Shown one piece after another: positions 35,208 through 43,763 of a DNA stretch of 64,000 bases. The notes beneath the pieces were generated by a model. That model ran no database searches, was not told the origin of the DNA, and saw nothing but the letters and a program-made list of their open reading frames with translations. The translations under genes and the position numbers were made by a program. Positions within the stretch are counted from its first letter, which is position 1, and the number at the start of each line of letters is the position of its first letter. Origin of the DNA: Salinicola acroporae (GTDB lineage: Bacteria; Pseudomonadota; Gammaproteobacteria; Pseudomonadales; Halomonadaceae); assembly GCF_003206615.1 (NCBI RefSeq), contig NZ_PZJW01000007.1, positions 186,001 to 250,000 of the forward strand, in the 5' to 3' direction.

Positions 35208-36551
35208 ATGAGTACCGTTACCGAATTCGAGCTGGCCCCCGCGATCGAAGCGCTGAGACCGCAGCTGAAAGCGTGGCGACGGGATTTCCACCATCACGCC
35301 GAGTCCGGCTGGGTCGAGTTTCGAACCGCCTCGATCGTTGCCGAGGAGCTCGAACGGCTGGGCTACGACGTCAGTGTCGGCCGCGAGGTGATCGACGCCG
35401 ACAGCCGCATGGGCGTGCCCGAACCCGAAGTGCTGGCCCAGGCGCTGGAGCGCGCCCGCGACCAGGGCGCCGTGGCGCGCTGGCTGCCCGCGCTTGCCGG
35501 CGGCTATACCGGCGTTGTCGCCAATCTGGAGACCGGCCGACCGGGGCCGGTGCTCGCCTATCGCGTCGATCTCGACGCGCTCGACCTGCAGGAATCCGGC
35601 GACGGCCATCACCGCCCGGCCCGAGAGGGTTTCGCTTCCTGCAACGCCGGCATGATGCACGCCTGCGGCCACGATGGTCATACCACCATCGGGCTGGGTC
35701 TGGCGCGTCTGTTCATCGAGCTCAAGGCACAGTTGAGCGGCCGGATCAAACTGATCTTCCAGCCTGCCGAGGAGGGCGTGCGCGGCGCCCGATCGATGGT
35801 CGAAGCGGGCGTGCTCGACGATGTCGACCTGTTCATCGCCACTCACATCGGTACCGGCGTGGCCAAGGGAACGGTCGTCTGTGGTCATAACGGCTATCTC
35901 GCCACCACCAAGCTCGATGTCACCTTCACCGGCGTGCCGGCCCACGCCGGCGCCAACCCGGAAAGCGGCAACAACGCCCTGCTGGCCGCCGCCCAGGCCG
36001 CCCTCGGGCTACACGCGATCCCCCGTCACAGCGCCGGCGCCTCGCGCATCAACGTCGGCGTACTCAGCGCCGGCAGCGGTCGCAATGTGGTACCGGGCAC
36101 GGCCACGCTCAAGCTCGAGACCCGGGGCGAGACCAGCGAGATCGACGAGGAAATGCAGCGCCGAGCGCTGGCCGTGCTGCGCGGCGCGGCGGCGATGCAG
36201 GGCGTCGAGATGGCGTACCGACTTGCCGGCGAAGCGCGCAACTGCGAACCGAGCCCGGCGCTGGTCGATTTCATCCACTCGCACATCGCTGGCCTTCCCG
36301 GGATCGACAACGTGGTCGCGACCGAAAATCGCCCTTCCGGCTCCGAGGACGCCACCACCATGATGCAGCGCGTGCGGGAACGCGGCGGGCTGGCGACCTA
36401 CATGGTGTTCGGCACCGAACTGGCCGCCGGCCACCACCATCAATGCTTCGATTTCGACGAGGACGTACTGCCGGTGGCCATCCACACCCTGGCCTATCTG
36501 GCCCTGCAGGCAGATGCCCCGGCGCTTCGCCGCCATTCCGAGAAGAGCTGA
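35208..36551 (+). CDS. abgA: p-Aminobenzoyl-glutamate hydrolase subunit A
   Basis: A 447-aa M20D-type metallopeptidase. With AbgB it forms a heterodimer that splits p-aminobenzoyl-glutamate into p-aminobenzoate and glutamate. The metal site includes HACGHDGHTTIGLGLARL and the catalytic Glu-Glu in QPAEEGVRGARSMVEAG, and the dimerisation lid domain contains VPAHAGANPESGNNALLAA. The C-terminal ligand lies in GHHHQCFDFDED. The N-terminal LRPQLKAWRRDFHHHAESGW is typical of AbgA. It follows abgT by 60 bp and abgB begins 14 bp after it. Confidence 0.95.
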   Translation: MSTVTEFELAPAIEALRPQLKAWRRDFHHHAESGWVEFRTASIVAEELERLGYDVSVGREVIDADSRMGVPEPEVLAQALERARDQGAVARWLPALAGGYTGVVANLETGRPGPVLAYRVDLDALDLQESGDGHHRPAREGFASCNAGMMHACGHDGHTTIGLGLARLFIELKAQLSGRIKLIFQPAEEGVRGARSMVEAGVLDDVDLFIATHIGTGVAKGTVVCGHNGYLATTKLDVTFTGVPAHAGANPESGNNALLAAAQAALGLHAIPRHSAGASRINVGVLSAGSGRNVVPGTATLKLETRGETSEIDEEMQRRALAVLRGAAAMQGVEMAYRLAGEARNCEPSPALVDFIHSHIAGLPGIDNVVATENRPSGSEDATTMMQRVRERGGLATYMVFGTELAAGHHHQCFDFDEDVLPVAIHTLAYLALQADAPALRRHSEKS

Positions 36552-36565
36552 AGAGAGGTAGCTTC

Positions 36566-38029
36566 ATGGACGCAACCGTGACCGACGCCACCACCCGGCA
36601 ACTCGACACCCTGATCGAGAACAAGCGCGATCGCTTCATCGATCATGCCAACCAGGTATGGGATCTGGCCGAGACCCGGTTCGAGGAAACCCGCTCTGCG
36701 GCGACGCTGAGCGCGGCGCTGGAAGCCGAGGGCTTTCGCGTCGAGCGCGGCATCGCCGGCATCGAGACCGCCTTTGTCGCCAGCTACGGCACCGGCAAGC
36801 CGGTCATCGCGCTACTCGGCGAATACGATGCCCTGGCCGGGCTCAGCCAGCGCGGCGAAGCCAGCCGGGCCGAGCCTCTGATCGACAACGGCAACGGTCA
36901 TGGCTGCGGCCACAACCTGCTCGGTGTCGCCGCACTGGCCGGCGCGGTCGGCGTGCGTGACTACATGGCCGACAACGCGCTCTCCGGCACCGTGCGCTTC
37001 TACGGCTGCCCCGGCGAAGAGGGTGGCTCCGGCAAGACCTTCATGGTGCGCGAGGGCGTGTTCGACGATGTCGACGCCGCGCTCACCTGGCATCCACAGG
37101 CGTTCAACGCCATCTTCTCGACGCCGACGCTGGCCAATATCCAGGCCTACTTCCGGTTCAAGGGCACGTCCGCCCACGCCGCCAACTCGCCGCATCTCGG
37201 GCGTAGCGCGCTGGACGCCGTGGAACTGATGAACGTCGGCGCCAACTATCTGCGCGAGCACATCGTGCCCGACGCGCGCCTGCACTACTCGATCACTCGC
37301 ACCGGCGGCGCCTCCCCCAATGTCGTCCAGGCGGACGCCGAGGTGCTCTACCTGATGCGCGCCCGGCGCATGAGCGATGTTCAGGCGATCTTCGAACGGA
37401 TCCAGGAAATCGCCGAGGGCGCAGCGCTGATGACCGGCACCCAGGTCGAGATGACGTTCGACAAGGCCTGCTCGGGCTACCGCCCCAATCGCACCCTGGA
37501 GCGGCTGATGCAGTCGCGGTTCGAGGCGTTCGGCCCACCGCGTCACGATCCCGAAGAGATCGCCTACGGGGAGCGCATCAAGGCAACGGTCAGCGACGAC
37601 GACCTGCGCACCACCTACGCCAACATCATCGCGACCGGGGGTAAGGCTGGCGAGGCCTACGTCGAAGGGCTCGCCGACAGGGCGCTGGTCGACGACCTCG
37701 CCCCGTACAGTGCCAGCGAGGCGCTCATGTACGGCTCCACCGATGTCGGCGACGTCAGTTGGGTCGTGCCGACCGCCCAGTGCTACGTCAACTGCTTCGC
37801 CCTCGGCACACCGCTGCACACTTGGCAGGTGGTCGCCCAAGGTCGCAGCTCGCTGGGCCACAAGGGCATGCTCCAGGCAGCCAAGGTGATGGCCGGCACC
37901 GCCGTCGCGCTCATGCAGGATCCGGCTACCCTGGCCGAGGCCCGGGCGGAGTTGGACACGGCGACCCGACGCGAGCCCTATCGCTGTCCCATTCCGGACG
38001 ACGTCGCGCCCTCGCCCCTGAAGGGATGA
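36566..38029 (+). CDS. abgB: p-Aminobenzoyl-glutamate hydrolase subunit B
   Basis: A 487-aa M20 peptidase, partner of AbgA. Signatures are LLGEYDALAGLSQ, GHGCGHNLLGVAALAGAVGV, FYGCPGEEGGSGKTFMVREG and the lid segment FRFKGTSAHAANSPHLGRSA, and near the end DVGDVSWVVPTAQCYVNC. ATG 36566 with GAGAGG upstream starts 14 bases after the abgA stop; the frame reading back into abgA is not the gene. The pathway recovers p-aminobenzoate and glutamate from folate debris. A hairpin at 38066-38085 may end the operon. Confidence 0.95.
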   Translation: MDATVTDATTRQLDTLIENKRDRFIDHANQVWDLAETRFEETRSAATLSAALEAEGFRVERGIAGIETAFVASYGTGKPVIALLGEYDALAGLSQRGEASRAEPLIDNGNGHGCGHNLLGVAALAGAVGVRDYMADNALSGTVRFYGCPGEEGGSGKTFMVREGVFDDVDAALTWHPQAFNAIFSTPTLANIQAYFRFKGTSAHAANSPHLGRSALDAVELMNVGANYLREHIVPDARLHYSITRTGGASPNVVQADAEVLYLMRARRMSDVQAIFERIQEIAEGAALMTGTQVEMTFDKACSGYRPNRTLERLMQSRFEAFGPPRHDPEEIAYGERIKATVSDDDLRTTYANIIATGGKAGEAYVEGLADRALVDDLAPYSASEALMYGSTDVGDVSWVVPTAQCYVNCFALGTPLHTWQVVAQGRSSLGHKGMLQAAKVMAGTAVALMQDPATLAEARAELDTATRREPYRCPIPDDVAPSPLKG

Positions 38030-38065
38030 CGGAGAACGACTCGGCTCGTGATGGCGGAGCAAGCC

Positions 38066-38085
38066 GGGAGCGCACGCGCGCTCCC
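38066..38085 (+). terminator. Hairpin after abgB
   Basis: GGGAGCGC (38066-38073), loop ACGC, and GCGCTCCC (38078-38085), 36 bases after the abgB stop. The following ACCCCTTG is poor in T, so it is a possible rather than certain terminator. The 527 bases between abgB and eboD hold this hairpin and repeat element II copy 2; no gene was recognised, and 38406-38556 should contain the eboD promoter. Confidence 0.5.
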
Positions 38086-38170
38086 ACCCCTTGCGGACCT
38101 GCTCGAAGATTCCCGACACGTCGAAAACTCGATACGCCGCCAGGATCTGTACGCTAGATTCACTCGGTCA

Positions 38171-38405
38171 TGACGGCGCCGTTTCTTTTGTGAGGCTAGG
38201 CACAAGCCTCGGGTGATGGTGGCTCCAGGCGCTTGGTTCTTCACAACGCCTCGCGCAGGAACCGACCGGTTCCTTCGAGTTGCGCCTCAAATGCGCCCGG
38301 GCTTCGTTGCAGAGCTGAACACGGGAACAACCCTTAACGGCATCCCACGCCTTGCCTGCCCCCACGCCGCAACGCGGTTCGCGGCGTATTTTGTGAACAG
38401 ACCCT
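38171..38405. repeat. Dispersed element II, copy 2 (longer form)
   Basis: Homologous to 28557-28699 in its core (GACGGCGCC, TGTGAGGC, GCGCTTGG, AACGCCTCGCG, about 38171-38255) and in its right end (GTATTTTGTGAACAGACCCT at 38386-38405). Between them lies about 126 bp absent from copy 1, containing GGAACCGACCGGTTCC, a perfect-armed palindrome. The left terminal repeat of copy 1 was not found here. Confidence 0.75.
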
Positions 38406-38556
38406 AAACCTTCGTAGCAGAAGAACCATTCTTGTCGCCCGCCCCATCCAAGCCCGAAGCTAATCCGGTGCAACCCGAACCAGAGGCCAAGCGCGATCGC
38501 TCATGATGAAGTGGTCCGCTTTTTCATTTTTGGACCCTTACGCAGGCGATAACCCC

Positions 38557-39849
38557 ATGAACCGGCCCGCATTATCGTTTTCGATCGATGGCGACTTCGC
38601 CCTCGACTCGCCGCCCCGCACGCCGCACTGGCCGCCCGTGCAACCTCTCGAGGCCAACCGGAACGCAGCATCGTCGGACATTCACTGGCAACGCTTTACC
38701 GTCGCCTACGACTATCCCGTGGCCTTCACCCGGGAGATCTTCTCCCTCGACAACGCCCTGCTGGCCGATGTCATCTCGCGCCGCGAGCCCTGCAAGACCC
38801 ATCGCTGCCTGGTCTACGTCGATAGCGGTGTGGCGGCGACCTGGCCGGATCTGAACCGACGTATCGAGGCCTACTTCACCGCCCATGCGAACCGGCTGAC
38901 ACTGCTGGCGGCGCCGATTACCGTGCCGGGCGGCGAGTCCGTGAAGGCCAATCTGGACACCATCGACGACGTGCTGGAGGGCATCCGGCGCTACGGTGTC
39001 GATCGCCACGCCTACGTGATCGTCATCGGTGGCGGCGCGGTCCTGGACGCCCTCGGGCTTGCCGCGGCCATGGGTCACCGCGGCGTCCGCCTGATCAGGC
39101 TGCCCACCACCGTGCTGTCGCAGAACGACAGCGGCGTCGGGGTCAAGAATGCGGTCAACTTCAAGGGCTACAAGAACTTCATCGGCACCTTCGCCCCGCC
39201 CTGGGCGGTGCTCAACGACTTCGACTTCCTGAGCACGCTCTCGCGGCGCGACCGGCTGGCAGGCATCTCCGAAGCGATCAAGGTGGCGCTGATCCGTGAC
39301 GGCGAGTTCTTCGACTGGCTGGAAGCCAACGCCGACTCGCTGGCCGAGTTCGATCCGCGTACCGAGGAAGTGATGATCCGACGCAGCGCCGAACTGCACA
39401 TGCAGCAGATCGGCCGCGGCGGCGATCCGTTCGAACAGGGTTCGTCGCGGCCGCTGGATTACGGCCACTGGGCGGCTCACAAGCTCGAGGCACTGACCCA
39501 TCACGGCATCGGCCACGGCGAGGCCGTCGCCATCGGCATCGCCCTGGACGCTCGATACTCCGTGCTCACGGGGCTGCTCCCCGCCGGCGCCGAGTGGCGT
39601 ATCGTGTGGCTGCTGAAGCGGCTGGGGCTGCCGGTCTTCCATAGCCAGTTGATGGAGCTCGGCGATGACGGCGACCTGGCCGTCATGGCAGGACTCAAGG
39701 AGTTTCAGCAACATCTCGGCGGTGAGCTGACGATCACGCTGCTGGCTGCGCTGGGCCGTGGACACGACGTCCACGAGATCGATGAAACCACCATGACAGC
39801 CGCGATCGACTGGCTGCGCGAAGAGGCAAACCGTGATGCAGCTGCATGA
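38557..39849 (+). CDS. eboD: EboD: 3-dehydroquinate-synthase-like protein
   Basis: A 430-aa member of the sugar-phosphate cyclase superfamily. The NAD-binding segment IVIGGGAVLDALGLAAAMG, RLPTTVLSQNDSGVGVKNAV, and FAPPWAVLNDFDFL resemble 3-dehydroquinate synthase, and the metal ligands appear kept (Glu in GISEAIKVALIRD, His in LDYGHWAAHKLE, His in GIGHGEAVAIGIAL). It is longer than AroB at the N-terminus. Its place before eboE and eboC marks it as EboD, whose reaction is unknown; it is not expected to be the cell's shikimate enzyme. ATG 38557 was preferred to 38503; the spacing of AGGCGA is loose. The eboE start lies inside its end. Confidence 0.9.
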   Translation: MNRPALSFSIDGDFALDSPPRTPHWPPVQPLEANRNAASSDIHWQRFTVAYDYPVAFTREIFSLDNALLADVISRREPCKTHRCLVYVDSGVAATWPDLNRRIEAYFTAHANRLTLLAAPITVPGGESVKANLDTIDDVLEGIRRYGVDRHAYVIVIGGGAVLDALGLAAAMGHRGVRLIRLPTTVLSQNDSGVGVKNAVNFKGYKNFIGTFAPPWAVLNDFDFLSTLSRRDRLAGISEAIKVALIRDGEFFDWLEANADSLAEFDPRTEEVMIRRSAELHMQQIGRGGDPFEQGSSRPLDYGHWAAHKLEALTHHGIGHGEAVAIGIALDARYSVLTGLLPAGAEWRIVWLLKRLGLPVFHSQLMELGDDGDLAVMAGLKEFQQHLGGELTITLLAALGRGHDVHEIDETTMTAAIDWLREEANRDAAA

Positions 39850-41020
39850 TGATCTGGGCCAACTGACCTACTGTCTCAATATTCACCCGACCCAGTCCTG
39901 GGAGGCGGTGCGTGAGGCGCTGCTCGGACCGGTCAAGCGCGTGCGCCAGAACGTCTGCCCCGAGGCGCCCTTCGGCGTGGGTCTGCGCCTGTCTGCCCAG
40001 GCGCTGGAGGAACTCCGCGCGCCCGAGGCACGGGCCGAGCTCAAGGAGATCCTCGCGCGGGAAAACTATCGCGTGGTGACCATGAACGGGTTTCCGTTCG
40101 GCCCTTTCCACGGCATCCCGGTCAAGCAGGCTGTCTACCAACCCGACTGGAAGCAGCGCGCCCGCCTCGACTACACCTGCTGGCTTGCCGACCTGATGGC
40201 GGAGCTTGGCGTCGCTGGCGACACCCTTAGCCTGAGCACCGTCCCCGGCACCTACAAACCATTGGCCGAGGGGGCCGCGCCGGCGATGGCGGAAAACCTG
40301 CTCAAGGCGGCGGCCCACTGCGTCAAGCTCGCCCGGCAGACCCAGGTCACCATCGCCATCGCGCTGGAGCCCGAGCCGCACTGTTTCCTGGAGACCATCG
40401 ACGAAACCATCGCGTTCTTCCGCGATTATCTCTACTCCGATGCCGCCGTGGCACGCTTGAGCGAGCTGACCGGACTCTCCCCCGAGGCATCGAGAGAGGC
40501 GCTGCCGCGCCATCTCGGCGTCTGCTACGACGTCTGCCATGCCGCCGTCGAGTTCGAGGATCCGGCCGCCAGCATCGAGGCACTGCGCGCCGCCGACGTC
40601 CCGATCCATAAGCTGCAGTTGAGTGCCGCACTTCGCGTTCCACGGATCGACGCGGCGAAGCGCGAGGCCTTGGCACCGTTCTGCGAGCGCACCTACCTGC
40701 ATCAGGTCGTGGTCTCCACCGCAGAGGGACTGGTGCGATACGCGGACCTGCCCGAGGCACTGGCCGATGACGCCAGAACCGATGGTGAAGAGTGGCGCGT
40801 GCACTTTCATGTGCCGATCTTCGTGGACGCCATTGCGCCCTTCGAGACCACCCAGTCGTTCCTGGTCGACATTCTCGCCCTGCATCGCCAGCGACCGATC
40901 TCTCAGCATCTGGAAGTGGAGACCTACACATGGCAGGTATTACCGGAGAACCTGCGCACGGAGAGCGTGGAAGCGGCCATATCCCGCGAGCTGACCTGGG
41001 TCGAACGACAGCTGGCGTGA
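39836..41020 (+). CDS. eboE: EboE: metabolite traffic protein (TIM-barrel fold)
   Basis: A 394-aa protein with the look of the sugar-phosphate isomerase/epimerase barrel. It contains LTYCLNIHPTQSWEAV at the start, a segment FPFGPFHGIPVKQAVYQPDW, IALEPEPHCFLETIDE with possible metal-binding Glu, LGVCYDVCHAAVEFED with Asp and His, and VHFHVPIFVDAI. These acid and His positions match metal sites of the isomerase family, but the substrate is unknown. The ATG at 39836 (or GTG 39833) lies inside the end of eboD, a 14-base overlap. EboE is a core gene of the ebo system. Confidence 0.93.
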   Translation: MQLHDDLGQLTYCLNIHPTQSWEAVREALLGPVKRVRQNVCPEAPFGVGLRLSAQALEELRAPEARAELKEILARENYRVVTMNGFPFGPFHGIPVKQAVYQPDWKQRARLDYTCWLADLMAELGVAGDTLSLSTVPGTYKPLAEGAAPAMAENLLKAAAHCVKLARQTQVTIAIALEPEPHCFLETIDETIAFFRDYLYSDAAVARLSELTGLSPEASREALPRHLGVCYDVCHAAVEFEDPAASIEALRAADVPIHKLQLSAALRVPRIDAAKREALAPFCERTYLHQVVVSTAEGLVRYADLPEALADDARTDGEEWRVHFHVPIFVDAIAPFETTQSFLVDILALHRQRPISQHLEVETYTWQVLPENLRTESVEAAISRELTWVERQLA

Positions 41021-41916
41021 CCACGGCGGGGCCCGCAGGGAAGCGGAGCGCCAGGATCTGGCTGGAGCTGGGGCGAGTTTCCAACCTGCCCACGGTCTGG
41101 AGCAACGTGCTGGCCGGCAGCGCCCTGGCGGGCGCCAGTGGCGCCGCGCTGTGGCATACCGCCGGGCTCTGGACGTCGTTGCTGGCACTGACGCTTTTCT
41201 ATCTCGGCGGCATGTACCTCAACGACGCCTGCGATGCCGAGATCGATGCCCGCGAACGTGCCGATCGGCCCATTCCCCGGGGAGACGTCGGCCGCCTGAC
41301 CGTCGCGATGCTCGGCGCAGCGATGCTGACATCGGGAAGCGGCCTGCTGCTTCTGAGCCATCCGCCAGCCGGCATGACCGGCCTGGCGCTGGTTGCCGCG
41401 ATCCTGGGCTATGACTGGTGGCACAAGCGGATCGGCTGGAGCCCGCTGCTGATGGGGGCGTGCCGGCTGTTGACCTACCTCACCGCCGCGCTGATGGTTA
41501 CCGACACCCTCGATACGGCGGTGATCTGGGCTGCCATCGGCCTGGCCTGTCACGTCATTGGCCTGACCTACGCCGCCCGCCAGGAAGCGACCAACCGGCT
41601 GGGCGCCGCCTGGCCGTTGGCGGTACTGTCGGTACCGGTGGCGCTGATGCTGGCCGCCATGCTGACCGGCCCCGAACCGTCGCTGCTGGCGTTGATCCTG
41701 TGGCTCGGCTATCTGATCTGGGGCGCGCGCTGCCTGCTGTGGCTATCTCGACGCGCGGCGGGAGACGTACCACGCGCCGTCGTGGGCCTGATCGCCGCCA
41801 TCTCGCTCTACGACGCCACGCTGATGGCAGCCATGGGCGCCAGCGGAATGGCCTTGCTGGGCGTTCTGGCCTTCGCCGCGACGCTGGTACTGCAACGAGT
41901 GACGTCCGGGACCTGA
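41017..41916 (+). CDS. eboC: EboC: UbiA-like membrane prenyltransferase
   Basis: A 299-aa polytopic protein of the UbiA superfamily with eight or nine helices. The first Mg-diphosphate motif is intact as NDACDAEIDARERADRPIPR (N-D-X2-D-X3-D). The second Asp-rich motif is poorly kept (ILGYDWWHKRIGW). The start is a GTG at 41017 that overlaps the eboE stop as GTGA. In the ebo system EboC may act on or carry a prenylated or hydrophobic intermediate; no substrate is established. A very strong terminator lies 60 bp downstream. Confidence 0.93.
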   Translation: MTTAGPAGKRSARIWLELGRVSNLPTVWSNVLAGSALAGASGAALWHTAGLWTSLLALTLFYLGGMYLNDACDAEIDARERADRPIPRGDVGRLTVAMLGAAMLTSGSGLLLLSHPPAGMTGLALVAAILGYDWWHKRIGWSPLLMGACRLLTYLTAALMVTDTLDTAVIWAAIGLACHVIGLTYAARQEATNRLGAAWPLAVLSVPVALMLAAMLTGPEPSLLALILWLGYLIWGARCLLWLSRRAAGDVPRAVVGLIAAISLYDATLMAAMGASGMALLGVLAFAATLVLQRVTSGT

Positions 41917-41976
41917 TGCGCCGCCCCCCCCGGTGGCGAACGCCGACGTTATCGGTTTCCGCCTCGCCAGACGCGC

Positions 41977-42018
41977 AAGGCCGGGCCCGCCTCATGGTGA
42001 GGCGGGCCCGGCCTTTTT
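41977..42018. terminator. Strong bidirectional terminator between eboC and eboF
   Basis: An 18-bp perfect stem (41977-41994 with 41998-42015; arms AAGGCCGGGCCCGCCTCA and complement) with loop TGG and a T run on the plus strand ending at 42018. It separates the convergent eboDEC and eboF transcripts. On the minus strand the stem is followed by GCGCGTCTGG, so it acts best for eboC. Confidence 0.93.
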
Positions 42019-42026
42019 ACCCTGCC

Positions 42027-43463
42027 TCAGACGCTGGCATCGTCGACAGCGGTCTCGCGGCTGGCCGTATCGCTCTCCTCGCCTTCGAACACGTGCGCCA
42101 ACACCAGTGCCTTGAACGCCTGCGCCTCGACCGGCCCTGCGGGTAGCAGGCCCGGTTCGGACGAGATCACCAGTGGGCCCTGGTCGGGATCGTCGGTCAG
42201 CCGTCCGTGGGCGCCCTTGACCAGCGCGGTGTCCTTGAGCGAGATGACATCCAGCAGTTGGCGCATCCCCAGCCGCCGCTTGACGAGTCGCCACCCCGCC
42301 GAGAGCTTGGGTGACTTCAGGGCCGGGTCGAAGAACAGCTCCACCGGGTCGTATCCCGGCTTGCGATGAATGTCGACGGTGCGGGCATAGTCCGGCGCCC
42401 GGGCATCATCCAGCCAGTAGTAGTAGCTGAACCAGCGATCCGGTTGGGCGATCGCCACCAGCGCCCCCGAGTTGGGATGATCCAGGCCGTGCTCCCGTTT
42501 CTCGTCCTCGCCCCAGACGGCCTCCACGCCATCCAGACCTTCGAGCAGTGCCTTGACCGCCGGCACCTCCGCCGGATCGCTGACGTAGATGTGCGCCACC
42601 TGATGATCGGCCACCGCGAAGGCGCGCGACGCCCCGGGATCGAGCTGCTCCCGATCCCGTTCTCGGCGGACCGAGACCAGACCGGCCTCGCGCAACGCGC
42701 GATTGATATGAACGGCCTCGCGCACGGGCGTGATCCCGTACTCGGACACCACGATGACCCGTCGTCCCTCCCGATCGGCGGCGTCGATCAACTCGCCGCA
42801 CAGGGCGTCGACGTCCCGGAGATCACGTTGCAACTCGGGATGCGACAGATCCGGTCCCAGGCGCTGGAGGTTGTAGTCCAGGTGCGGCAGATAGGTCAGG
42901 GTCAGCGTGGGATCACGGGTCTCCATGACATGGCGCGTCGCGTCGCTGATCCAGCGGCTCGAGGAAATGTCCGCCATGGGGCCCCAGAAGGTGAACAGCG
43001 GGAACGTTCCCAGCTTGGCGTCGAGCTCGTCATGCAGCTCAGGCGGGTAGGTATAGTGGTCCGGCAGCTTGCGACCGTCGGCGGGATACATCGGCCGAGG
43101 CGTGGCGCTCCAGTCCGCCGTCGAATACATGTTGTACCACCAGAACATCTTGGCGCAGGTAAAGTCGGGATTCTGCCGTTTTCCGGCTTCCCAGATCTTC
43201 TCGCCCGCCACCAGTCGGTTGGACTGGCGCCAGAACCAGACCTCGGAAAGATCCCGGAAATACCAGCCGTTGGCCACGGCACCGTGCCGACCTGGCGGCA
43301 AGCCGGTCATCAATGTCGCCTGGACGCTGCAAGTCACCGCCGGGGTCACGGTATTCAATGGACGCAAACCGCCCCGCTCCGCGAGCCGTTTCAGAGCCGG
43401 TGTATGCTCACCGACCAAGTGGGGCGTCAGCCCGACCACGAGAATTACCAAGGTGTTGTGCAT
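42027..43463 (-). CDS. eboF: EboF-type alkaline phosphatase / nucleotide pyrophosphatase-like protein
   Basis: A 478-aa protein of the alkaline phosphatase superfamily (NPP-like). The nucleophile region NTVTPAVTCSVQATLMTGLP and GRHGAVANGW is clearly NPP-like. Metal positions deviate: LVVGLTP stands where active enzymes have a DG, HLDYNLQRLGP keeps an Asp but shows Gln for His, and VVSEYGIT replaces SDHG. DHPNSGALVAIA keeps a final His. So the catalytic metal site may be altered. ATG 43463 was chosen over TTG 43484. It is divergent from eboA and converges on eboC. The name EboF follows gene neighbourhood and fold. Confidence 0.85.
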   Translation of the reverse strand: MHNTLVILVVGLTPHLVGEHTPALKRLAERGGLRPLNTVTPAVTCSVQATLMTGLPPGRHGAVANGWYFRDLSEVWFWRQSNRLVAGEKIWEAGKRQNPDFTCAKMFWWYNMYSTADWSATPRPMYPADGRKLPDHYTYPPELHDELDAKLGTFPLFTFWGPMADISSSRWISDATRHVMETRDPTLTLTYLPHLDYNLQRLGPDLSHPELQRDLRDVDALCGELIDAADREGRRVIVVSEYGITPVREAVHINRALREAGLVSVRRERDREQLDPGASRAFAVADHQVAHIYVSDPAEVPAVKALLEGLDGVEAVWGEDEKREHGLDHPNSGALVAIAQPDRWFSYYYWLDDARAPDYARTVDIHRKPGYDPVELFFDPALKSPKLSAGWRLVKRRLGMRQLLDVISLKDTALVKGAHGRLTDDPDQGPLVISSEPGLLPAGPVEAQAFKALVLAHVFEGEESDTASRETAVDDASV

Positions 43464-43763
43464 GGCGCCGACCTGCCGATTCAAGCGTGAGGTTTTATCG
43501 TCACGACCTCATCGCAACGATCTGTAAAGACTGCATATCATTTGGGATAAAGAGAGACAATCGGCGCGATGACCAACGCGTGATTTTGAGAAATTATCAC
43601 TAGAAAAGTGAAGATACCGACTCATTATCGAAGCAAAAAACCCATTCGATAAGCGCGCTTCAGCATTGGATCCTGCCCCCTCGACTGGTCAATTAATTGA
43701 GCTTGGGGATTCTTTTGGCGACCCGATAAAGTGGCTTCTGAAATCACTGGCCCGGAAATTTAC
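43464..43763. promoter_or_regulatory. AT-rich divergent promoter region eboF/eboA
   Basis: A 300-base non-coding region much richer in A+T than its surroundings, for example 43535-43740. It contains the dyad GTGAT-N11-ATCAC at 43580-43600 (GTGATTTTGAGAAATTATCAC is 21 bases; outer arms GTGATT and TTATCAC). This matches the outer bases of the abgR/abgT dyad. Both eboF and eboA must start here. No open frame of interest was seen. Confidence 0.65.

Noticed and set aside
34092-35945. A 617-codon minus-strand frame opposite abgT and abgA
   Set aside because: High GC keeps the antisense frame open; the sequence is His/Asp/Gln-rich without motifs.
36812-38119. A 435-codon minus-strand frame opposite abgB
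   Set aside because: It is antisense to a clear M20 peptidase and has no recognisable domain.
38168-38473. A 101-codon minus-strand frame in the abgB-eboD gap
   Set aside because: It is contained in repeat element II copy 2, whose relatives elsewhere do not keep the frame open.
38557-39849. Housekeeping 3-dehydroquinate synthase (aroB)
   Set aside because: No aroK or damX neighbour, a different N-terminus and its place before eboE and eboC point to EboD.
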